Made by a program: the position numbers and the translations under genes. From NCBI RefSeq assembly GCF_964063345.1, contig NZ_OZ061318.1:1488001-1552000 (forward strand): a DNA stretch of 64,000 bases, written 5' to 3'. The notes under the pieces are model-generated. The model did no database searches, was not told where the DNA came from, and saw nothing but the letters and a program-made list of their open reading frames with translations. Below are positions 1 through 10,029 of this stretch, piece by piece (position 1 is the first letter of the stretch; each line of letters opens with the position of its first letter). Source of the DNA: Pseudomonas lini. Its GTDB lineage: Bacteria; Pseudomonadota; Gammaproteobacteria; Pseudomonadales; Pseudomonadaceae.

Positions 1-310
1 TCCCTTCAGGGCCGAGGTAAGCCACTTTCAGCGGCTGCTCAAGGGCCAGGCACGAGGACATGATTTCGCGGAACAGCCGCGCCATCTCTTCGTTACCCAA
101 CGGCCCCTGGTTACGCTCCATCACACGCTTGAGCACCTGAGCTTCCCGCTCAGGACGATAGAACACCGGCACTTCGCCTTCGGCCAGCGAGGCCATCTTT
201 ACTCGCGCAACTTCCTGGGCGCAGCGTGCGCGCTCACTGATCAACTCCAGGACTTTTTCGTCCAGAGCGTCAATGCGCAGGCGCAGTGCCTTGAGTTCTT
301 GCTCAGACAT
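1..310 (-). CDS. pheA: PheA, chorismate mutase/prephenate dehydratase (5' part)
   Basis: The first 103 codons of a bifunctional P-protein are present; the rest lies beyond the window edge. Residues 1-90 form an AroQ-type chorismate mutase helix bundle, beginning MSEQELKALRLRIDALD, with the conserved YRPEREAQV segment near residue 51. Residues 94-103 (LKVAYLGPEG) open the prephenate dehydratase domain. The enzyme turns chorismate into prephenate and then phenylpyruvate for phenylalanine synthesis. The ATG overlaps the serC stop as TAATG, so translation is probably coupled to serC. This matches the serC-pheA order known in pseudomonads. Confidence 0.95.
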   Translation of the reverse strand, partial: MSEQELKALRLRIDALDEKVLELISERARCAQEVARVKMASLAEGEVPVFYRPEREAQVLKRVMERNQGPLGNEEMARLFREIMSSCLALEQPLKVAYLGPEG

Positions 311-1395
311 TAACCGTGTTCCTTCTCGAACTCTGCCATGTACGAAATCAGTGCGTTGACCGCAACGATATCGACGGCGTTATAGATGGAGGCACGCATG
401 CCACCCACGGAACGGTGGCCCTTGAGGTTCAGCAGGCCACGTTCGTCGGCACCGGCCAGGAACGGCTTGTCGAGACGATCGTCGGCCAGACGGAACGGCA
501 CGTTCATCCACGAGCGGTCCGATTTGTTGATCGGGTTGCTGTACAAGCCGCTGGCATCGATGAAGTCGTACAGCGTGCGCTGCTTCACTTCATTGAGCTT
601 GCCGATGGCTTCGACACCACCCTGCTCTTTCAGCCACTCGAACACCAGACCGGACAAGTACCAGGCCAGGGTTGGCGGGGTGTTGTACATCGAGCCATTA
701 TCGGCCGCGACCTTGTAGTTGAGCATGGTCGGGCAAATGGAACGGGCGCGACCGAGCAGGTCTTCGCGAACGATGTTGACGACGACGCCGCTCGGGCCGA
801 TGTTTTTCTGGGCGCCGGCGTAGATCATGCCAAAGCGCGAAACATCCACCGGACGCGAGAGAATGTCCGAGGACATGTCGGCAACCAGCGGCACATCACC
901 GGTTTCAGGAATCCATTGGAATTCCAGGCCACCAATGGTTTCGTTCGGTGCGTAGTGAACGTAGGCCGCGTCTTTGGACAGGCTCCACTCGTTCTGACCG
1001 GGGATAGCGAAATAGTCGTAAGGCTTGGCGGTGGCGGCAACATTGACGTGGCCGTAGCGCGAGGCTTCTTCGATAGCTTTCTGCGACCAGATACCGGTGT
1101 CGATATAGTCGGCGGTGCCGCTTTCCGGCAACAGGTTCAGAGGAATCTGAGCAAATTGCTGGCTCGCGCCACCTTGCAGAAACAGCACTTTATAGTTCGA
1201 GGGGATATTCAGCAGATCACGCAGATCCTGCTCGGCCTTGGTGGCAATGGACACGAACTCATCGCTGCGATGGCTCATTTCCATGACCGACAGGCCCTTG
1301 CCGTGCCAATCAAGGAGTTCACCCTGGGCGCGCTTCAGGACAGCTTCGGGAAGCGCCGCAGGACCGGCACAGAAGTTATAGGCTCTCTTGCTCAC
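310..1395 (-). CDS. serC: Phosphoserine aminotransferase SerC
   Basis: A class V aminotransferase of 361 residues that makes 3-phosphoserine from 3-phosphohydroxypyruvate and glutamate, for serine and also pyridoxal phosphate synthesis. The family start SKRAYNFCAGPAALP is present. The PLP lysine is K197 in GAQKNIGPSG, and the phosphate-binding GGASQQF lies near residue 75. I chose the GTG at 1395, which gives MSKRAYNF and the usual length with a GAGCGAGA purine stretch upstream. A TTG two codons earlier (1401) is the alternative. The stop overlaps the pheA ATG, so the two genes form an operon. Confidence 0.93.
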   Translation of the reverse strand: MSKRAYNFCAGPAALPEAVLKRAQGELLDWHGKGLSVMEMSHRSDEFVSIATKAEQDLRDLLNIPSNYKVLFLQGGASQQFAQIPLNLLPESGTADYIDTGIWSQKAIEEASRYGHVNVAATAKPYDYFAIPGQNEWSLSKDAAYVHYAPNETIGGLEFQWIPETGDVPLVADMSSDILSRPVDVSRFGMIYAGAQKNIGPSGVVVNIVREDLLGRARSICPTMLNYKVAADNGSMYNTPPTLAWYLSGLVFEWLKEQGGVEAIGKLNEVKQRTLYDFIDASGLYSNPINKSDRSWMNVPFRLADDRLDKPFLAGADERGLLNLKGHRSVGGMRASIYNAVDIVAVNALISYMAEFEKEHG

Positions 1396-1471
1396 ATCCA
1401 ATCTCGCTCTGATTTGGTGGTATCACGCAATAAATCATCAGCCGACACAGACCTCATGGGGGCGACAGCCT

Positions 1472-1562
1472 TTGTGGGAGCTGGCTTGCCTGCGATGGCA
1501 TCACCACGGTCTACAAGATACACCGCGGTGCCTGCATCGCGGGCAAGCCCGGCTCCCACAAA
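1472..1562. repeat. REP inverted pair
   Basis: Two Pseudomonas REP units in opposite orientation: GTGGGAGCTGGCTTGCC at about 1475 and GGCAAGCCCGGCTCCCAC at about 1542. They fill the gap between serC and the gyrA terminator. These units can form a long hairpin if transcribed. No gene is seen in 1396-1655. Confidence 0.85.
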
Positions 1563-1608
1563 AGCCCTTCCACACAAAAATCTTCTTAGGTGTCGAATTT
1601 TCAAAAGG

Positions 1609-1645
1609 GACAAACAACAAGGGGGCGAATTTTCATCCGCCCCCT
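1609..1645 (-). terminator. Rho-independent terminator of gyrA
   Basis: On the minus strand a GC stem (GGGGGCGGAT...TCGCCCCC, 1621-1644) with a short AT-rich loop is followed by TTGTTGTTTG, eleven bases past the gyrA stop. It has the right place and shape for gyrA transcription termination. Confidence 0.8.
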
Positions 1646-1655
1646 GCTTGCCCGC

Positions 1656-4325
1656 TTACTCTTGTGGCTCTTCGTCAGCGGCGGCGTCGAGTTGCTGGTC
1701 TTCGGCAACGTCGTCGATCACGACTTCACCGTCGAACACTGCACCCTCTTCACCTTCGAGCCCTTCGCCTTCCAGCTCTTCGCCTTCGACTTCCGATGGC
1801 TCTTGAACCCGCTCCAGGCCCACCAGCGTTTCATCGCTGGCCAGCTTGATCAGGGTCACGCCCTGGGTGTTACGACCCAGGCTGGAGACTTCGTCGACAC
1901 GGGTACGAACCAAAGTACCCTGGTCGGAAATCAGCATGATTTCTTCGCCGTCGAGCACCTGGACTGCGCCGACCAGACGGCCGTTACGGTCGTTGCTGAC
2001 CATGGCGATAACGCCCTGACCGCCACGCTTGTACTCAGGGAACTCAGTGATCGCGGTGCGCTTGCCGAAACCACGCGCCGAAGCGGTGAGGATCTGGCTG
2101 CCTTCTTCCGGGATCAGCATGGAAATCAGCTTCTGGCCTTCCGGCAGACGCATACCGCGGACACCGCGAGCGGTACGGCCCATGGCGCGAACGTCGGTTT
2201 CCTTGAAGCGAGTCACCTTGCCACCGTCGGAGAACAGCATGACTTCACGTTCGCCATCGGTAATGGCGGCAGAGATCAGTACGTCACCTTCGTCCAGCTC
2301 CAGCGCGATCAGACCGACGCTGCGTTGACGGCTGAAGGATTCCAGCGGGGTCTTCTTCACGGTGCCTTTAGCAGTGGCCATGAAGATGAAGTGACCTTCG
2401 GTGTATTCCTCGACCGGCAGCATGGTGGTGATGTATTCATCACTGTCCAGCGGCAGCAGGTTGACCAGCGGACGACCACGGGCAGCGCGGGATGCTTCCG
2501 GAATTTCGTAGGTTTTCAGCCAGTACACTTTGCCTTTGCTGGAGAACAGCAGCAGCGTGGTGTGGCTGTTGGCAACCAGCAGGTGAGCAATGTAGTCCTC
2601 ATCCTTGACGCCAGTGGCCGACTTGCCTTTACCGCCACGACGCTGAGCCTGGTACGCAGCCAATGGCTGGGTCTTGGCGTAGCCACCGTGGGAAATGGTC
2701 ACGACGCGTTCTTCTTCCGGGATCATGTCGCCCAGGGTCAGGTCGAGACGGGCATCGAGAATCTCGGTGCGACGCACGTCGCCGTATTCGGCGCGGATCA
2801 CTTCCAGCTCTTCGCGAATCACTTCCATCAGGCGCGTGGCGCTGCTGAGGATGCGGATCAGCTCGCCGATCTGGTTGAGGATCTCTTGATACTCGGCCAG
2901 CAGCTTTTCGTGTTCCAGACCGGTCAGACGGTGCAGACGCAGTTCCAGAATGGCTTGCGCCTGCTCTGGCGACAGGAAGTACTTGCCCTCGCGCAGACCG
3001 TATTGCGGGTCCAGAGTCTCTGGACGGCACGAATCGGCACCGGCACGCTCAACCATCGCAACTACGGCGGAAGATTCCCACGCAGTCTTGATCAGCGCTT
3101 CCTTGGCTTCCGACGGCGTTGGCGAGGCCTTGATCAGGGCGATAACCGGGTCGATGTTCGACAGGGCAACCGCTTGACCTTCCAGAATGTGGCCACGTTC
3201 GCGCGCTTTACGCAGCTCGAACACGGTACGGCGGGTAACCACTTCGCGACGGTGACGAACGAAGGCTTCCAGCAGGTCCTTGAGGTTCAGGATCCGCGGA
3301 CGGCCGTCGATCAGCGCGACGATGTTGATACCGAACACCGCTTGCAGCTGGGTCTGGGCGTAGAGGTTGTTGAGGATCACCTCAGGCACTTCGCCGCGAC
3401 GCAATTCGATCACGACGCGCATACCGTCCTTGTCGGACTCGTCGCGCAGCTCGGTGATGCCTTCAAGCTTCTTCTCTTTTACCAGCTCGGCGATCTTCTC
3501 GATCAGACGCGCCTTGTTCAGCTGGTAAGGGAGTTCGGTGATGACGATCTGCTGGCGACCACCGACCTTGTCGATGTCTTCGATCATCGAGCGGGCACGC
3601 ATGTAAATGCGCCCGCGACCGGTGCGGTAGGCTTCGATGATACCGGCGCGACCGTTGATGATCGCAGCGGTCGGGAAGTCTGGACCAGGGATGTATTGCA
3701 TCAGCTCATCGACGGTCAGTTCCGGGTTGTCGATGAGTGCCAGGCAACCGTCGATGACTTCACCGAGGTTGTGCGGCGGAATGTTGGTCGCCATGCCCAC
3801 GGCGATACCGCTGGAGCCGTTGACCAGCAGGTTGGGAATACGGGTCGGCATGACCGCCGGGATCATTTCGGTGCCGTCGTAGTTCGGCACCCAGTCCACG
3901 GTTTCTTTGTGCAGGTCAGCCAGCAGCTCGTGCGCCAGCTTGGTCATGCGCACTTCGGTGTATCGCATGGCCGCGGCGTTATCGCCGTCCACCGAACCGA
4001 AGTTGCCCTGACCGTCTACCAGCAGGTAACGCAGCGAGAATGGCTGCGCCATCCGAACGATGGTGTCGTACACCGCGGTATCACCGTGAGGGTGATACTT
4101 ACCGATCACGTCACCGACAACACGGGCAGATTTCTTGTACGGCTTGTTGAAGTCGTTGCCCAGCTCGCTCATCGCGAACAGCACACGCCGGTGCACGGGC
4201 TTCAAGCCATCGCGCGCATCCGGCAGTGCCCGCCCGACAATCACGCTCATCGCGTAGTCGAGGTAGGACTGCTTCAGCTCGTCTTCGATATTGACCGGGA
4301 GGATTTCTTTGGCCAGTTCGCCCAT
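1656..4325 (-). CDS. gyrA: DNA gyrase subunit A
   Basis: GyrA of 889 residues, the DNA breakage-reunion subunit that works with GyrB to introduce negative supercoils. The start [19 protein letters not shown] is the family start; the reading frame stays open 28 codons further upstream without support. The catalytic tyrosine is Y122 ([10 protein letters not shown]). In the quinolone-resistance region residue 83 is Thr and 87 is Asp ([10 protein letters not shown]), the wild-type Pseudomonas state. The GyrA box QRRGGKG is present in the C-terminal wrapping domain. The protein ends in a long acidic tail rich in Glu and Gly. It lies between serC and mtnA, as in P. aeruginosa. Confidence 0.98.
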   Translation of the reverse strand: MGELAKEILPVNIEDELKQSYLDYAMSVIVGRALPDARDGLKPVHRRVLFAMSELGNDFNKPYKKSARVVGDVIGKYHPHGDTAVYDTIVRMAQPFSLRYLLVDGQGNFGSVDGDNAAAMRYTEVRMTKLAHELLADLHKETVDWVPNYDGTEMIPAVMPTRIPNLLVNGSSGIAVGMATNIPPHNLGEVIDGCLALIDNPELTVDELMQYIPGPDFPTAAIINGRAGIIEAYRTGRGRIYMRARSMIEDIDKVGGRQQIVITELPYQLNKARLIEKIAELVKEKKLEGITELRDESDKDGMRVVIELRRGEVPEVILNNLYAQTQLQAVFGINIVALIDGRPRILNLKDLLEAFVRHRREVVTRRTVFELRKARERGHILEGQAVALSNIDPVIALIKASPTPSEAKEALIKTAWESSAVVAMVERAGADSCRPETLDPQYGLREGKYFLSPEQAQAILELRLHRLTGLEHEKLLAEYQEILNQIGELIRILSSATRLMEVIREELEVIRAEYGDVRRTEILDARLDLTLGDMIPEEERVVTISHGGYAKTQPLAAYQAQRRGGKGKSATGVKDEDYIAHLLVANSHTTLLLFSSKGKVYWLKTYEIPEASRAARGRPLVNLLPLDSDEYITTMLPVEEYTEGHFIFMATAKGTVKKTPLESFSRQRSVGLIALELDEGDVLISAAITDGEREVMLFSDGGKVTRFKETDVRAMGRTARGVRGMRLPEGQKLISMLIPEEGSQILTASARGFGKRTAITEFPEYKRGGQGVIAMVSNDRNGRLVGAVQVLDGEEIMLISDQGTLVRTRVDEVSSLGRNTQGVTLIKLASDETLVGLERVQEPSEVEGEELEGEGLEGEEGAVFDGEVVIDDVAEDQQLDAAADEEPQE

Positions 4326-4505
4326 GAGAAGCCTGATTCCTTTTTCTGGTGAAACTTCGTCACATCCATATGGGACGAACGAAGCTCGCCGATGCAGACT
4401 GAGTGCCATGCACCGACTTACGACAAATCAACGAGTTATGCCATGGATCTGCGCAGTAAAGGCAGCCACATCAGGCTACCCTGGAAACCGCCGGATGTTA
4501 TCACA
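4326..4505 (-). promoter_or_regulatory. gyrA promoter and structured 5' leader
   Basis: About 165 nt separate the gyrA ATG from a plausible extended -10, TGATAACAT (minus strand, about 4495-4503); I see no good -35. The leader contains a hairpin made by CTTCGTTCGTC (4384-4374) and GACGAAG (4361-4355) close to the start codon. A conserved Pseudomonas gyrA RNA motif upstream of gyrA was described from comparative genomics; I place this leader in that class by position and hairpin content only, not by a covariance search. Confidence 0.5.
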
Positions 4506-4653
4506 AGAGCCGCCACGCACCTATCCCCCAGATGCGCATGGAGCATAGTTAGTTGACCGGTGACAGGCTTGAAAGGGACGAGAGGGGCTTAGAGCTGTGT
4601 TGAATGGAGAATTCAGGGCAGATTCGGCTTGTTTCATTGACATTCAGGGCCTA

Positions 4654-4749
4654 ATCGCGGGCAAGCCCGCTCCCACAGGGATCGCTGCATGCCCCGAGAT
4701 TTTCGGTTCGACATAGATTCCTGTGGGAGCGGGCTTGCCCGCGATGGCG
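4654..4749. repeat. REP inverted pair
   Basis: ATCGCGGGCAAGCCCGCTCC at 4654 faces GTGGGAGCGGGCTTGCCC at 4723. The pair lies between the gyrA promoter region and the mtnA stop. Nothing else is seen in 4510-4771. Confidence 0.9.
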
Positions 4750-4771
4750 ATTTATCAGACGCCAGATATCT

Positions 4772-5848
4772 TTAATGCAGACGCTTACGGCACATCAACT
4801 GCGCCATTTTCGCGGTATCCGGCCGTTCGACGATGCCTTTTTCGGTAACGATCGCATCGATCAGGTCGGCCGGGGTCACGTCGAACACCGGGTTGAACGC
4901 ATCGACATCCGCCCCCACCCGCTTGCCGCCGACTTCCAGCAACTCGCGGCCATCGCGCTCTTCGATGGGGATCTCGTCACCGCTGGCCAGGTTCATGTCG
5001 ATGGTCGAACTCGGCGCTACCACCATGAAGCGCACGCCGTGGTGCATGGCGTTGACCGCCAGTTGGTAGGTGCCGATCTTGTTCGCCACATCACCGTTGG
5101 CGGTGATGCGGTCGGCGCCGACGATCACCCAGGTCACGCCTTTGGTTTTCATGATGTGCGCGGCGGCGGAATCGGCATTGAGGGTCACGGGAATGCCTTC
5201 ATTGGCCAATTCCCATGCGGTCAATCGCGAACCTTGCAGCCACGGCCGGGTTTCGTCGGCATAAACACGCTCGACCATGCCCTCGATGAAAGCCCCGCGA
5301 ATCACCCCCAGCGCCGTGCCGAAGCCGCCGGTGGCCAGTGCGCCGGTGTTGCAGTGCGTGAGAATCGCCTGGGCGTTGCCCTGATGCTTGCGGATCAGGT
5401 CGACACCCAGCTGGGCCATGGTCAGGTTGGCTTCGCGATCACTTTCATGGATGGCGATGGCTTCGGCCTCCAGCGCCGCCAGAGGGTCCGCGTCTTCCTT
5501 GAGGCGATCCAGGCGGTCACGCATGCGACTCAAGGCCCAGAACAGATTAACCGCTGTTGGACGGGAATCGGCCAGTAACGCGTAATCCTCTTCCCACGCT
5601 GCCTGCCAGTCACCGCCCTCGGCAATTCGAGCGCGGGCCGACAGCACCATGGCATACGCCGCACTGATGCCGATGGCCGGCGCGCCACGCACCACCATCG
5701 AGCGAATGGCTTCGGCCACACCCGCAGCGCTGGTGTAGGCGATCCAGGTTTCCTCGAACGGCAAAATACGCTGATCCAGCAGATACAGGGCGCCATCACG
5801 CCAATCGATGGCCTTCACCTTCTCCGCAGCCAACAGTCGATCGCGCAT
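4772..5848 (-). CDS. mtnA: S-methyl-5-thioribose-1-phosphate isomerase MtnA
   Basis: MtnA of 358 residues isomerises 5-methylthioribose-1-phosphate to methylthioribulose-1-phosphate in methionine salvage. The catalytic Cys and Asp are C166 in [12 protein letters not shown] and D246 in VGADRI. The conserved RGAPAIG is at residues 54-60. I chose the ATG at 5848, giving [11 protein letters not shown]; a GTG five codons upstream would add residues not usual for the family. The gene is divergent from the MTA deaminase mtaD, so both steps feeding methylthio-nucleoside salvage share one intergenic region. Confidence 0.95.
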   Translation of the reverse strand: MRDRLLAAEKVKAIDWRDGALYLLDQRILPFEETWIAYTSAAGVAEAIRSMVVRGAPAIGISAAYAMVLSARARIAEGGDWQAAWEEDYALLADSRPTAVNLFWALSRMRDRLDRLKEDADPLAALEAEAIAIHESDREANLTMAQLGVDLIRKHQGNAQAILTHCNTGALATGGFGTALGVIRGAFIEGMVERVYADETRPWLQGSRLTAWELANEGIPVTLNADSAAAHIMKTKGVTWVIVGADRITANGDVANKIGTYQLAVNAMHHGVRFMVVAPSSTIDMNLASGDEIPIEERDGRELLEVGGKRVGADVDAFNPVFDVTPADLIDAIVTEKGIVERPDTAKMAQLMCRKRLH

Positions 5849-5956
5849 CCACTTACCCCGCACTCATGAACAAAGCCGCCGATTATAGCGATCCCCCCGC
5901 GAAGACGCTCGGGTATACTTCGCCATCCTTTACAAAAGCACTGGAACCGACTTTCG
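5849..5956 (+). promoter_or_regulatory. mtnA/mtaD divergent promoter region
   Basis: This 108-bp gap must hold promoters for both divergent genes. On the plus strand TATACT at 5914-5919 is a good -10 for mtaD. I cannot assign a convincing -35 or a regulator site. Confidence 0.4.
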
Positions 5957-7291
5957 ATGCCGACCCCTACCGCTGCGCTCGACCTGTTATTGCTGCCGAC
6001 CTGGCTGGTACCCGTCGAACCGGCTGGCGTGGTCCTTAAAGAGCATGCCCTGGGCATCCGCGACGGTCGTATCGTATTCATCGGCCCGCGCGCGGCAGGC
6101 TTGAAGCTTAATGCAACCGAAATCCGCGAATTGCCGGACATGTTGCTCGCCCCCGGCCTGATCAATGCCCACGGGCATGCGGCAATGACGCTGTTCCGCG
6201 GGCTGGCCGATGATCTGCCGCTGATGACCTGGCTGGAAAAGCACATCTGGCCGGCCGAAGCTAAATGGGTAGACGAAGCGTTTGTACGCGACGGCACTGA
6301 CCTGGCCATTGCCGAGCAGATCAAAGGTGGCATCACCTGTTTCTCCGACATGTATTTCTTCCCGAAGGTCGCCAGCGAACGCGTCCATAACAGCGGCATT
6401 CGCGCCCAGATCGCCATTCCGATCCTCGACTTCCCGATTCCAGGCGCCGCCACAGCAGATGAAGCCATTCGTCAGGGCGTCGAATTATTTGGCGATCTCA
6501 AGCATCACGAGCGGATCAAAATCACTTTTGGTCCTCATGCACCCTACACCGTGGGCGACGAAACCCTGGAAAAAATCCGGGTGATCGCCGAAGAGCTTGA
6601 CGCCTCGATTCATATGCACGTCCACGAAACCGCTTTCGAAGTAGCGCAGTCGGTCGAGCAGTGCGGCGAACGCCCATTGGCCCGACTTGGCCGCCTGGGC
6701 CTGCTCGGGCCGCGCCTCCAGGCCGTTCACATGACCCAGATCAGCGATGAAGACCTGGTGCTGCTGGTAGAAAGTAACACCAGTGTGATTCATTGCCCGG
6801 AGTCGAACCTGAAGCTGGCCAGCGGTTTTTGCCCGGTCGAGCGCTTGTGGCAGGCGGGGGTCAATGTGGCCGTCGGCACCGATGGCGCGGCCAGCAATAA
6901 TGACCTCGATCTGCTCGGCGAAACCCGCACCGCTGCGTTGCTGGCCAAGGCCGTCGCCGGCTCGGCCACCGCGCTGGACGCCCATCGCGCCTTGCGCATG
7001 GCCACGCTCAATGGCGCCCGTGCGCTGGGAATCGAAGCCGAGACGGGTTCGCTGCAAGTCGGCAAAGCCGCGGACATCGTTGCGTTCGATCTATCGGGCC
7101 TGGCGCAGCAACCGGTCTACGACCCGGTTTCGCAACTGATCTATGCCTCCGGTCGCGATTGCGTGAAACACCTTTGGGTCGCCGGCAAGCAACTGCTCGA
7201 CGACCGCCGCCTGACCCGCCTGGATGAAGCGCAACTGTGCGCCACTGCCAAGGCCTGGGGCAGGCGCATCAGCGGCCACACCGAATCGTAA
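5957..7291 (+). CDS. mtaD: 5-methylthioadenosine/S-adenosylhomocysteine deaminase
   Basis: Amidohydrolase of the TRZ/ATZ family, 444 residues. The metal site shows HGH (H72, H74), [15 protein letters not shown] and [13 protein letters not shown]. The orthologue in P. aeruginosa (PA3170, same neighbours) deaminates methylthioadenosine to methylthioinosine, giving an alternative MTA salvage path; function here is inferred from synteny and motifs. The ATG at 5957 has only a weak purine stretch upstream. An imperfect 14-bp direct duplication (CACCGAAT.GTAAG) spans the stop codon at about 7279-7306. The gene is followed by ubiG on the same strand. Confidence 0.88.
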   Translation: MPTPTAALDLLLLPTWLVPVEPAGVVLKEHALGIRDGRIVFIGPRAAGLKLNATEIRELPDMLLAPGLINAHGHAAMTLFRGLADDLPLMTWLEKHIWPAEAKWVDEAFVRDGTDLAIAEQIKGGITCFSDMYFFPKVASERVHNSGIRAQIAIPILDFPIPGAATADEAIRQGVELFGDLKHHERIKITFGPHAPYTVGDETLEKIRVIAEELDASIHMHVHETAFEVAQSVEQCGERPLARLGRLGLLGPRLQAVHMTQISDEDLVLLVESNTSVIHCPESNLKLASGFCPVERLWQAGVNVAVGTDGAASNNDLDLLGETRTAALLAKAVAGSATALDAHRALRMATLNGARALGIEAETGSLQVGKAADIVAFDLSGLAQQPVYDPVSQLIYASGRDCVKHLWVAGKQLLDDRRLTRLDEAQLCATAKAWGRRISGHTES

Positions 7292-7362
7292 GCACCGAAT
7301 TGTAAGCACCCTGGACCGAAACCGGGGCAACAGGATTTTTCAAGTTTTAGAGGACTGACACC

Positions 7363-8061
7363 ATGAGCAACGTCGACTACGCCGAAATCGCCAAATTCGA
7401 AGCCCTGGCCCATCGCTGGTGGGATCGCGAGAGCGAGTTCAAACCGCTGCACGACATCAATCCGCTGCGGGTCAACTGGATCGACGAGCGCGTCAATCTG
7501 GCCGGCAAGAAAGTCCTCGACGTCGGTTGCGGCGGCGGCATCCTCAGCGAAGCCATGGCTCAACGCGGCGCGACCGTGATGGGCATCGACATGGGCGAAG
7601 CGCCGCTGGCGGTCGCCCAACTGCATCAGCTGGAATCCGGCGTAAGTGTCGAGTACCGGCAGATCACCGCCGAAGCCCTCGCCGAAGAAATGCCCGAGCA
7701 GTTCGACGTGGTGACATGCCTGGAGATGCTTGAACACGTACCAGATCCGTCGTCAGTGATCCGCGCCTGTTTCAAAATGGTCAAACCGGGCGGCCAGGTG
7801 TTCTTCTCCACCATCAACCGCAACCCGAAGGCCTATCTGTTCGCCATCGTCGGCGCCGAATACATCATGAAGTTGCTGCCGCGCGGCACCCACGACTTCA
7901 AGAAATTCATCCGACCTTCGGAGCTTGGCGCCTGGAGCCGCATGGCCGGCCTGACCGTCAAGGACATCATCGGCCTGACCTACAATCCGTTGACCAAGCA
8001 CTACAAACTGGCGGCCGATGTCGACGTCAACTACATGATCCAGACCCTGCGCGAGGAGTAA
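7363..8061 (+). CDS. ubiG: Ubiquinone biosynthesis O-methyltransferase UbiG
   Basis: Class I SAM-dependent methyltransferase of 232 residues. The SAM-binding motif [12 protein letters not shown] is at residues 52-63, with [13 protein letters not shown] and [18 protein letters not shown] typical of UbiG. It carries out both O-methylations of the ubiquinone head group at the inner membrane. A GAGG Shine-Dalgarno lies upstream of the ATG. The mupP gene follows after 4 bp, so the two are co-transcribed. Confidence 0.96.
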   Translation: MSNVDYAEIAKFEALAHRWWDRESEFKPLHDINPLRVNWIDERVNLAGKKVLDVGCGGGILSEAMAQRGATVMGIDMGEAPLAVAQLHQLESGVSVEYRQITAEALAEEMPEQFDVVTCLEMLEHVPDPSSVIRACFKMVKPGGQVFFSTINRNPKAYLFAIVGAEYIMKLLPRGTHDFKKFIRPSELGAWSRMAGLTVKDIIGLTYNPLTKHYKLAADVDVNYMIQTLREE

Positions 8062-8065
8062 GCCG

Positions 8066-8737
8066 ATGCGTATCAGAGCAGTCCTTTTCGACATGGATGG
8101 CACCCTGCTCGACACCGCGCCGGATTTCATCGCCATCTGCCAGGCGATGCGCGCTGACCGTGGTTTGCCGCCGATGAACGACAAACACATTCGCGACGAG
8201 ATTTCCGGTGGCGCCAAGGCGATGGTCGCGGTGACCTTTTCCATGGACCCGGAATCGCCAGGTTTCGAGCCTTTGCGCCTGGAGTTTCTGGAGCGCTATG
8301 TCAAAGGTTGCGCAATTCACAGCAAGCTCTTCGACGGCATGGGCGAATTGCTGGCGGACATCGAGAAGGCCAACCTGATCTGGGGCGTGGTCACCAACAA
8401 GCCGCTGCGTTTCGCCGAACCGATCATGCAGCAACTGGGGCTGGCCGAGCGCTCGGCGCTGTTGATCTGCCCGGACCATGTGAAGAACAGCAAACCGGAT
8501 CCTGAGCCGTTGATCCTGGCGTGCAAGATGCTCGACCTGGACCCGGCCAGCGTGCTGTTTGTCGGCGACGACCTGCGGGATATCGAGTCCGGGCGTGATG
8601 CCGGCACCAAGACGGCTGCCGTGACCTATGGCTATATTCATCCGGACGATAACCCGCGGCACTGGGGCGCGGATGTGGTGGTCGATCATCCGCTGGAATT
8701 GCGTCAGGTGCTCGATAGCGCCCTTTGTGGCTGCTGA
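8066..8737 (+). CDS. mupP: N-acetylmuramic acid 6-phosphate phosphatase MupP
   Basis: HAD-superfamily phosphatase of 223 residues. Motif [10 protein letters not shown] (nucleophile D9, acid D11) is at the N-terminus, followed by VVTNKP (motif II), the lysine region NSKPDPEPL and [15 protein letters not shown] (motif IV). Older annotation calls this family phosphoglycolate phosphatase. The protein directly after ubiG in Pseudomonas was shown to be MupP, which dephosphorylates MurNAc-6-P in peptidoglycan recycling and affects AmpC induction. Identity here rests on synteny with ubiG and HAD motifs. Confidence 0.88.
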   Translation: MRIRAVLFDMDGTLLDTAPDFIAICQAMRADRGLPPMNDKHIRDEISGGAKAMVAVTFSMDPESPGFEPLRLEFLERYVKGCAIHSKLFDGMGELLADIEKANLIWGVVTNKPLRFAEPIMQQLGLAERSALLICPDHVKNSKPDPEPLILACKMLDLDPASVLFVGDDLRDIESGRDAGTKTAAVTYGYIHPDDNPRHWGADVVVDHPLELRQVLDSALCGC

Positions 8738-8782
8738 GAACCGGTTTCAAGCTTCGGGTATGTGGCGTGAATGCTGACGCCT

Positions 8783-8873
8783 TCGCGGGCAAGCCCGCTC
8801 CCACAGGGTCTGGTGGCGAATACAAATTGTGTAAACACCCTCGACTCTTGTGGGAGCGGGCTTGCCCGCGATT
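8783..8873. repeat. REP inverted pair
   Basis: TCGCGGGCAAGCCCGCTCCC at 8783 faces GTGGGAGCGGGCTTGCCCG at 8850, between mupP and the SDR gene. It separates the ubiG-mupP unit from the next gene. Confidence 0.9.
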
Positions 8874-8914
8874 GGCCGCGCCGCGATCTGTCTTCTGTTG
8901 TTGTGAGGTTTTTT

Positions 8915-9655
8915 ATGTTTGATTATTCCGCCCGCCCTGAATTGCTCAAGGACCGGGTCATCCTGGTCACCGGCGCTGGCCGTGGCATCGGCGCTGCTGC
9001 TGCAAAAACCTACGCCGCCCATGGCGCCACCGTGTTGTTGCTGGGCAAGACCGAAGCCAATCTGACTCAGGTCTACGACGAAATCGAAGCGGCCGGGCAT
9101 CCACAACCGGCCGTGATTCCGTTCAATCTGGAAACCGCGCTGCCTCATCAATACGATGAGCTGGCGGCCATGATCGAGACCGAGTTCGGCCACCTCGACG
9201 GCTTGTTGCACAACGCCTCGATCATCGGGCCGCGCACACCGATCGAGCAGTTGTCCGGCGAGAACTTCATGCGTGTCATGCACGTGAACGTCAACGCCAT
9301 GTTCATGCTCACCAGCACCCTGTTGCCACTGCTCAAGCTGTCTCAGGACGCCTCGGTGGTATTCACCTCCAGCAGCGTCGGTCGCAAGGGTCGTGCGTAC
9401 TGGGGCGCGTACGGCGTTTCCAAATTCGCGACCGAAGGCCTGATGCAAACCCTGGCCGACGAAGTAGACACAGTCGCACCGGTGCGCTCCAACAGCATCA
9501 ACCCCGGCGCTACCCGCACCAGCATGCGCGCTCAGGCCTACCCTGGTGAAAACCCGCTGAACAACCCGACACCCGAGGAGATCATGCCGGTCTACCTTTA
9601 CCTCATGGGTCCGGACAGTACCGGCATCAATGGCCAGGCGTTCAACGCTCAGTAA
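8915..9655 (+). CDS. YciK-like short-chain dehydrogenase
   Basis: Classical SDR of 246 residues. It has the NAD(P)-binding TGAGRGIGAAAA near residue 17, an NAS motif (LLHNASI), the catalytic Ser region FTSSSVGRKG and the YGVSK active site. The start MFDYSARPELLKDR at 8915 follows GAGG with good spacing; the upstream in-frame extension runs through the REP and is not coding. The same family sits after mupP in P. aeruginosa and resembles E. coli YciK. The substrate is unknown. Confidence 0.85.
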   Translation: MFDYSARPELLKDRVILVTGAGRGIGAAAAKTYAAHGATVLLLGKTEANLTQVYDEIEAAGHPQPAVIPFNLETALPHQYDELAAMIETEFGHLDGLLHNASIIGPRTPIEQLSGENFMRVMHVNVNAMFMLTSTLLPLLKLSQDASVVFTSSSVGRKGRAYWGAYGVSKFATEGLMQTLADEVDTVAPVRSNSINPGATRTSMRAQAYPGENPLNNPTPEEIMPVYLYLMGPDSTGINGQAFNAQ

Positions 9656-9674
9656 CGCCCGTGCGTCGCTTTTC

Positions 9675-9700
9675 TGCCGCGACGGCTTCCCGTCGCGGCA
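9675..9700 (+). terminator. Strong hairpin after the SDR gene
   Basis: A perfect 11-bp stem (TGCCGCGACGG / CCGTCGCGGCA) with a CTTC loop starts 20 bp after the SDR stop. There is no T-tract on either strand, so it is a weak intrinsic terminator or an RNA 3'-end protector. Confidence 0.5.
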
Positions 9701-9821
9701 CTCAAACTCGGTGGCAACCACCCCCTTCTCAAGTCAAATAAATGTCATCGTCCTTCGCAACTTCGCTTGTATGACCTTCCAGTATTTTGATTTTTAAAGA
9801 TTTTTCTTCGACTGAACCGAA

Positions 9822-9837
9822 TGGCACGACTTTCGCT
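9822..9837 (+). promoter_or_regulatory. Candidate sigma-54 promoter
   Basis: TGGCACG-ACTT-TCGCT matches the RpoN consensus TGGCACG-N4-TTGCW at every position but one (second T of the -12 box is C), with exact -24/-12 spacing. Upstream DNA (9781-9806) is very AT-rich, as expected for an IHF-assisted enhancer-dependent promoter. The predicted start is near 9848, about 180 nt before the diguanylate cyclase gene. Confidence 0.55.
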
Positions 9838-9847
9838 CTAAGTTTGT

Positions 9848-10029
9848 TCAGACACGCCGTGTGAAAGCAGACGGGGCGGAGCTTCAGCCGAGAGGTTACT
9901 AATCTTCGGCAAAGCGGACTAAACTCGTGCCAAATGTCCTACGGGACTGATGGACCAGTATGACGCGCAGCTCAAAGCCGCTCTCACCCAGCCTGTAAGA
10001 CAGCCTTACTGCTTAGGGGCTCACGCCAT
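9848..10029 (+). promoter_or_regulatory. Structured leader of the diguanylate cyclase gene
   Basis: About 180 nt of non-coding sequence lie between the likely start point and the ATG. Local hairpins are visible: ACAC/GTGT at 9852-9862, GCCGA/TCGGC at 9887-9910, and GTCC-TACG-GGAC at 9936-9947, a C(UACG)G tetraloop of the extra-stable UNCG class. AGGGG at 10015-10019 is the ribosome site. I cannot match it to a named riboswitch. Confidence 0.4.

Noticed and set aside
316..1806. 496-codon open frame antisense to serC
   Set aside because: Shadow of serC running on through a REP pair and terminator; no coding features.
1590..4352. 920-codon open frame antisense to gyrA
   Set aside because: It is a high-GC shadow of gyrA, has no ribosome site or family features, and gyrA on the other strand is certain.
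8771..8914. N-terminal extension of the SDR gene
   Set aside because: The extra codons are translated REP sequence (ASPLPQGL type); the GAGG-preceded ATG at 8915 is the real start.
9823..9931. GGCACGA...TCGTGCC as a closing stem of a riboswitch
   Set aside because: The left arm is the -24 box of a sigma-54-like promoter and would not be transcribed from it; I keep the promoter reading.
9848..10029. Cyclic-di-GMP riboswitch before the GGDEF gene
   Set aside because: The conserved GEMM core words and their spacing are not present; only a loose CAAAGCC similarity.
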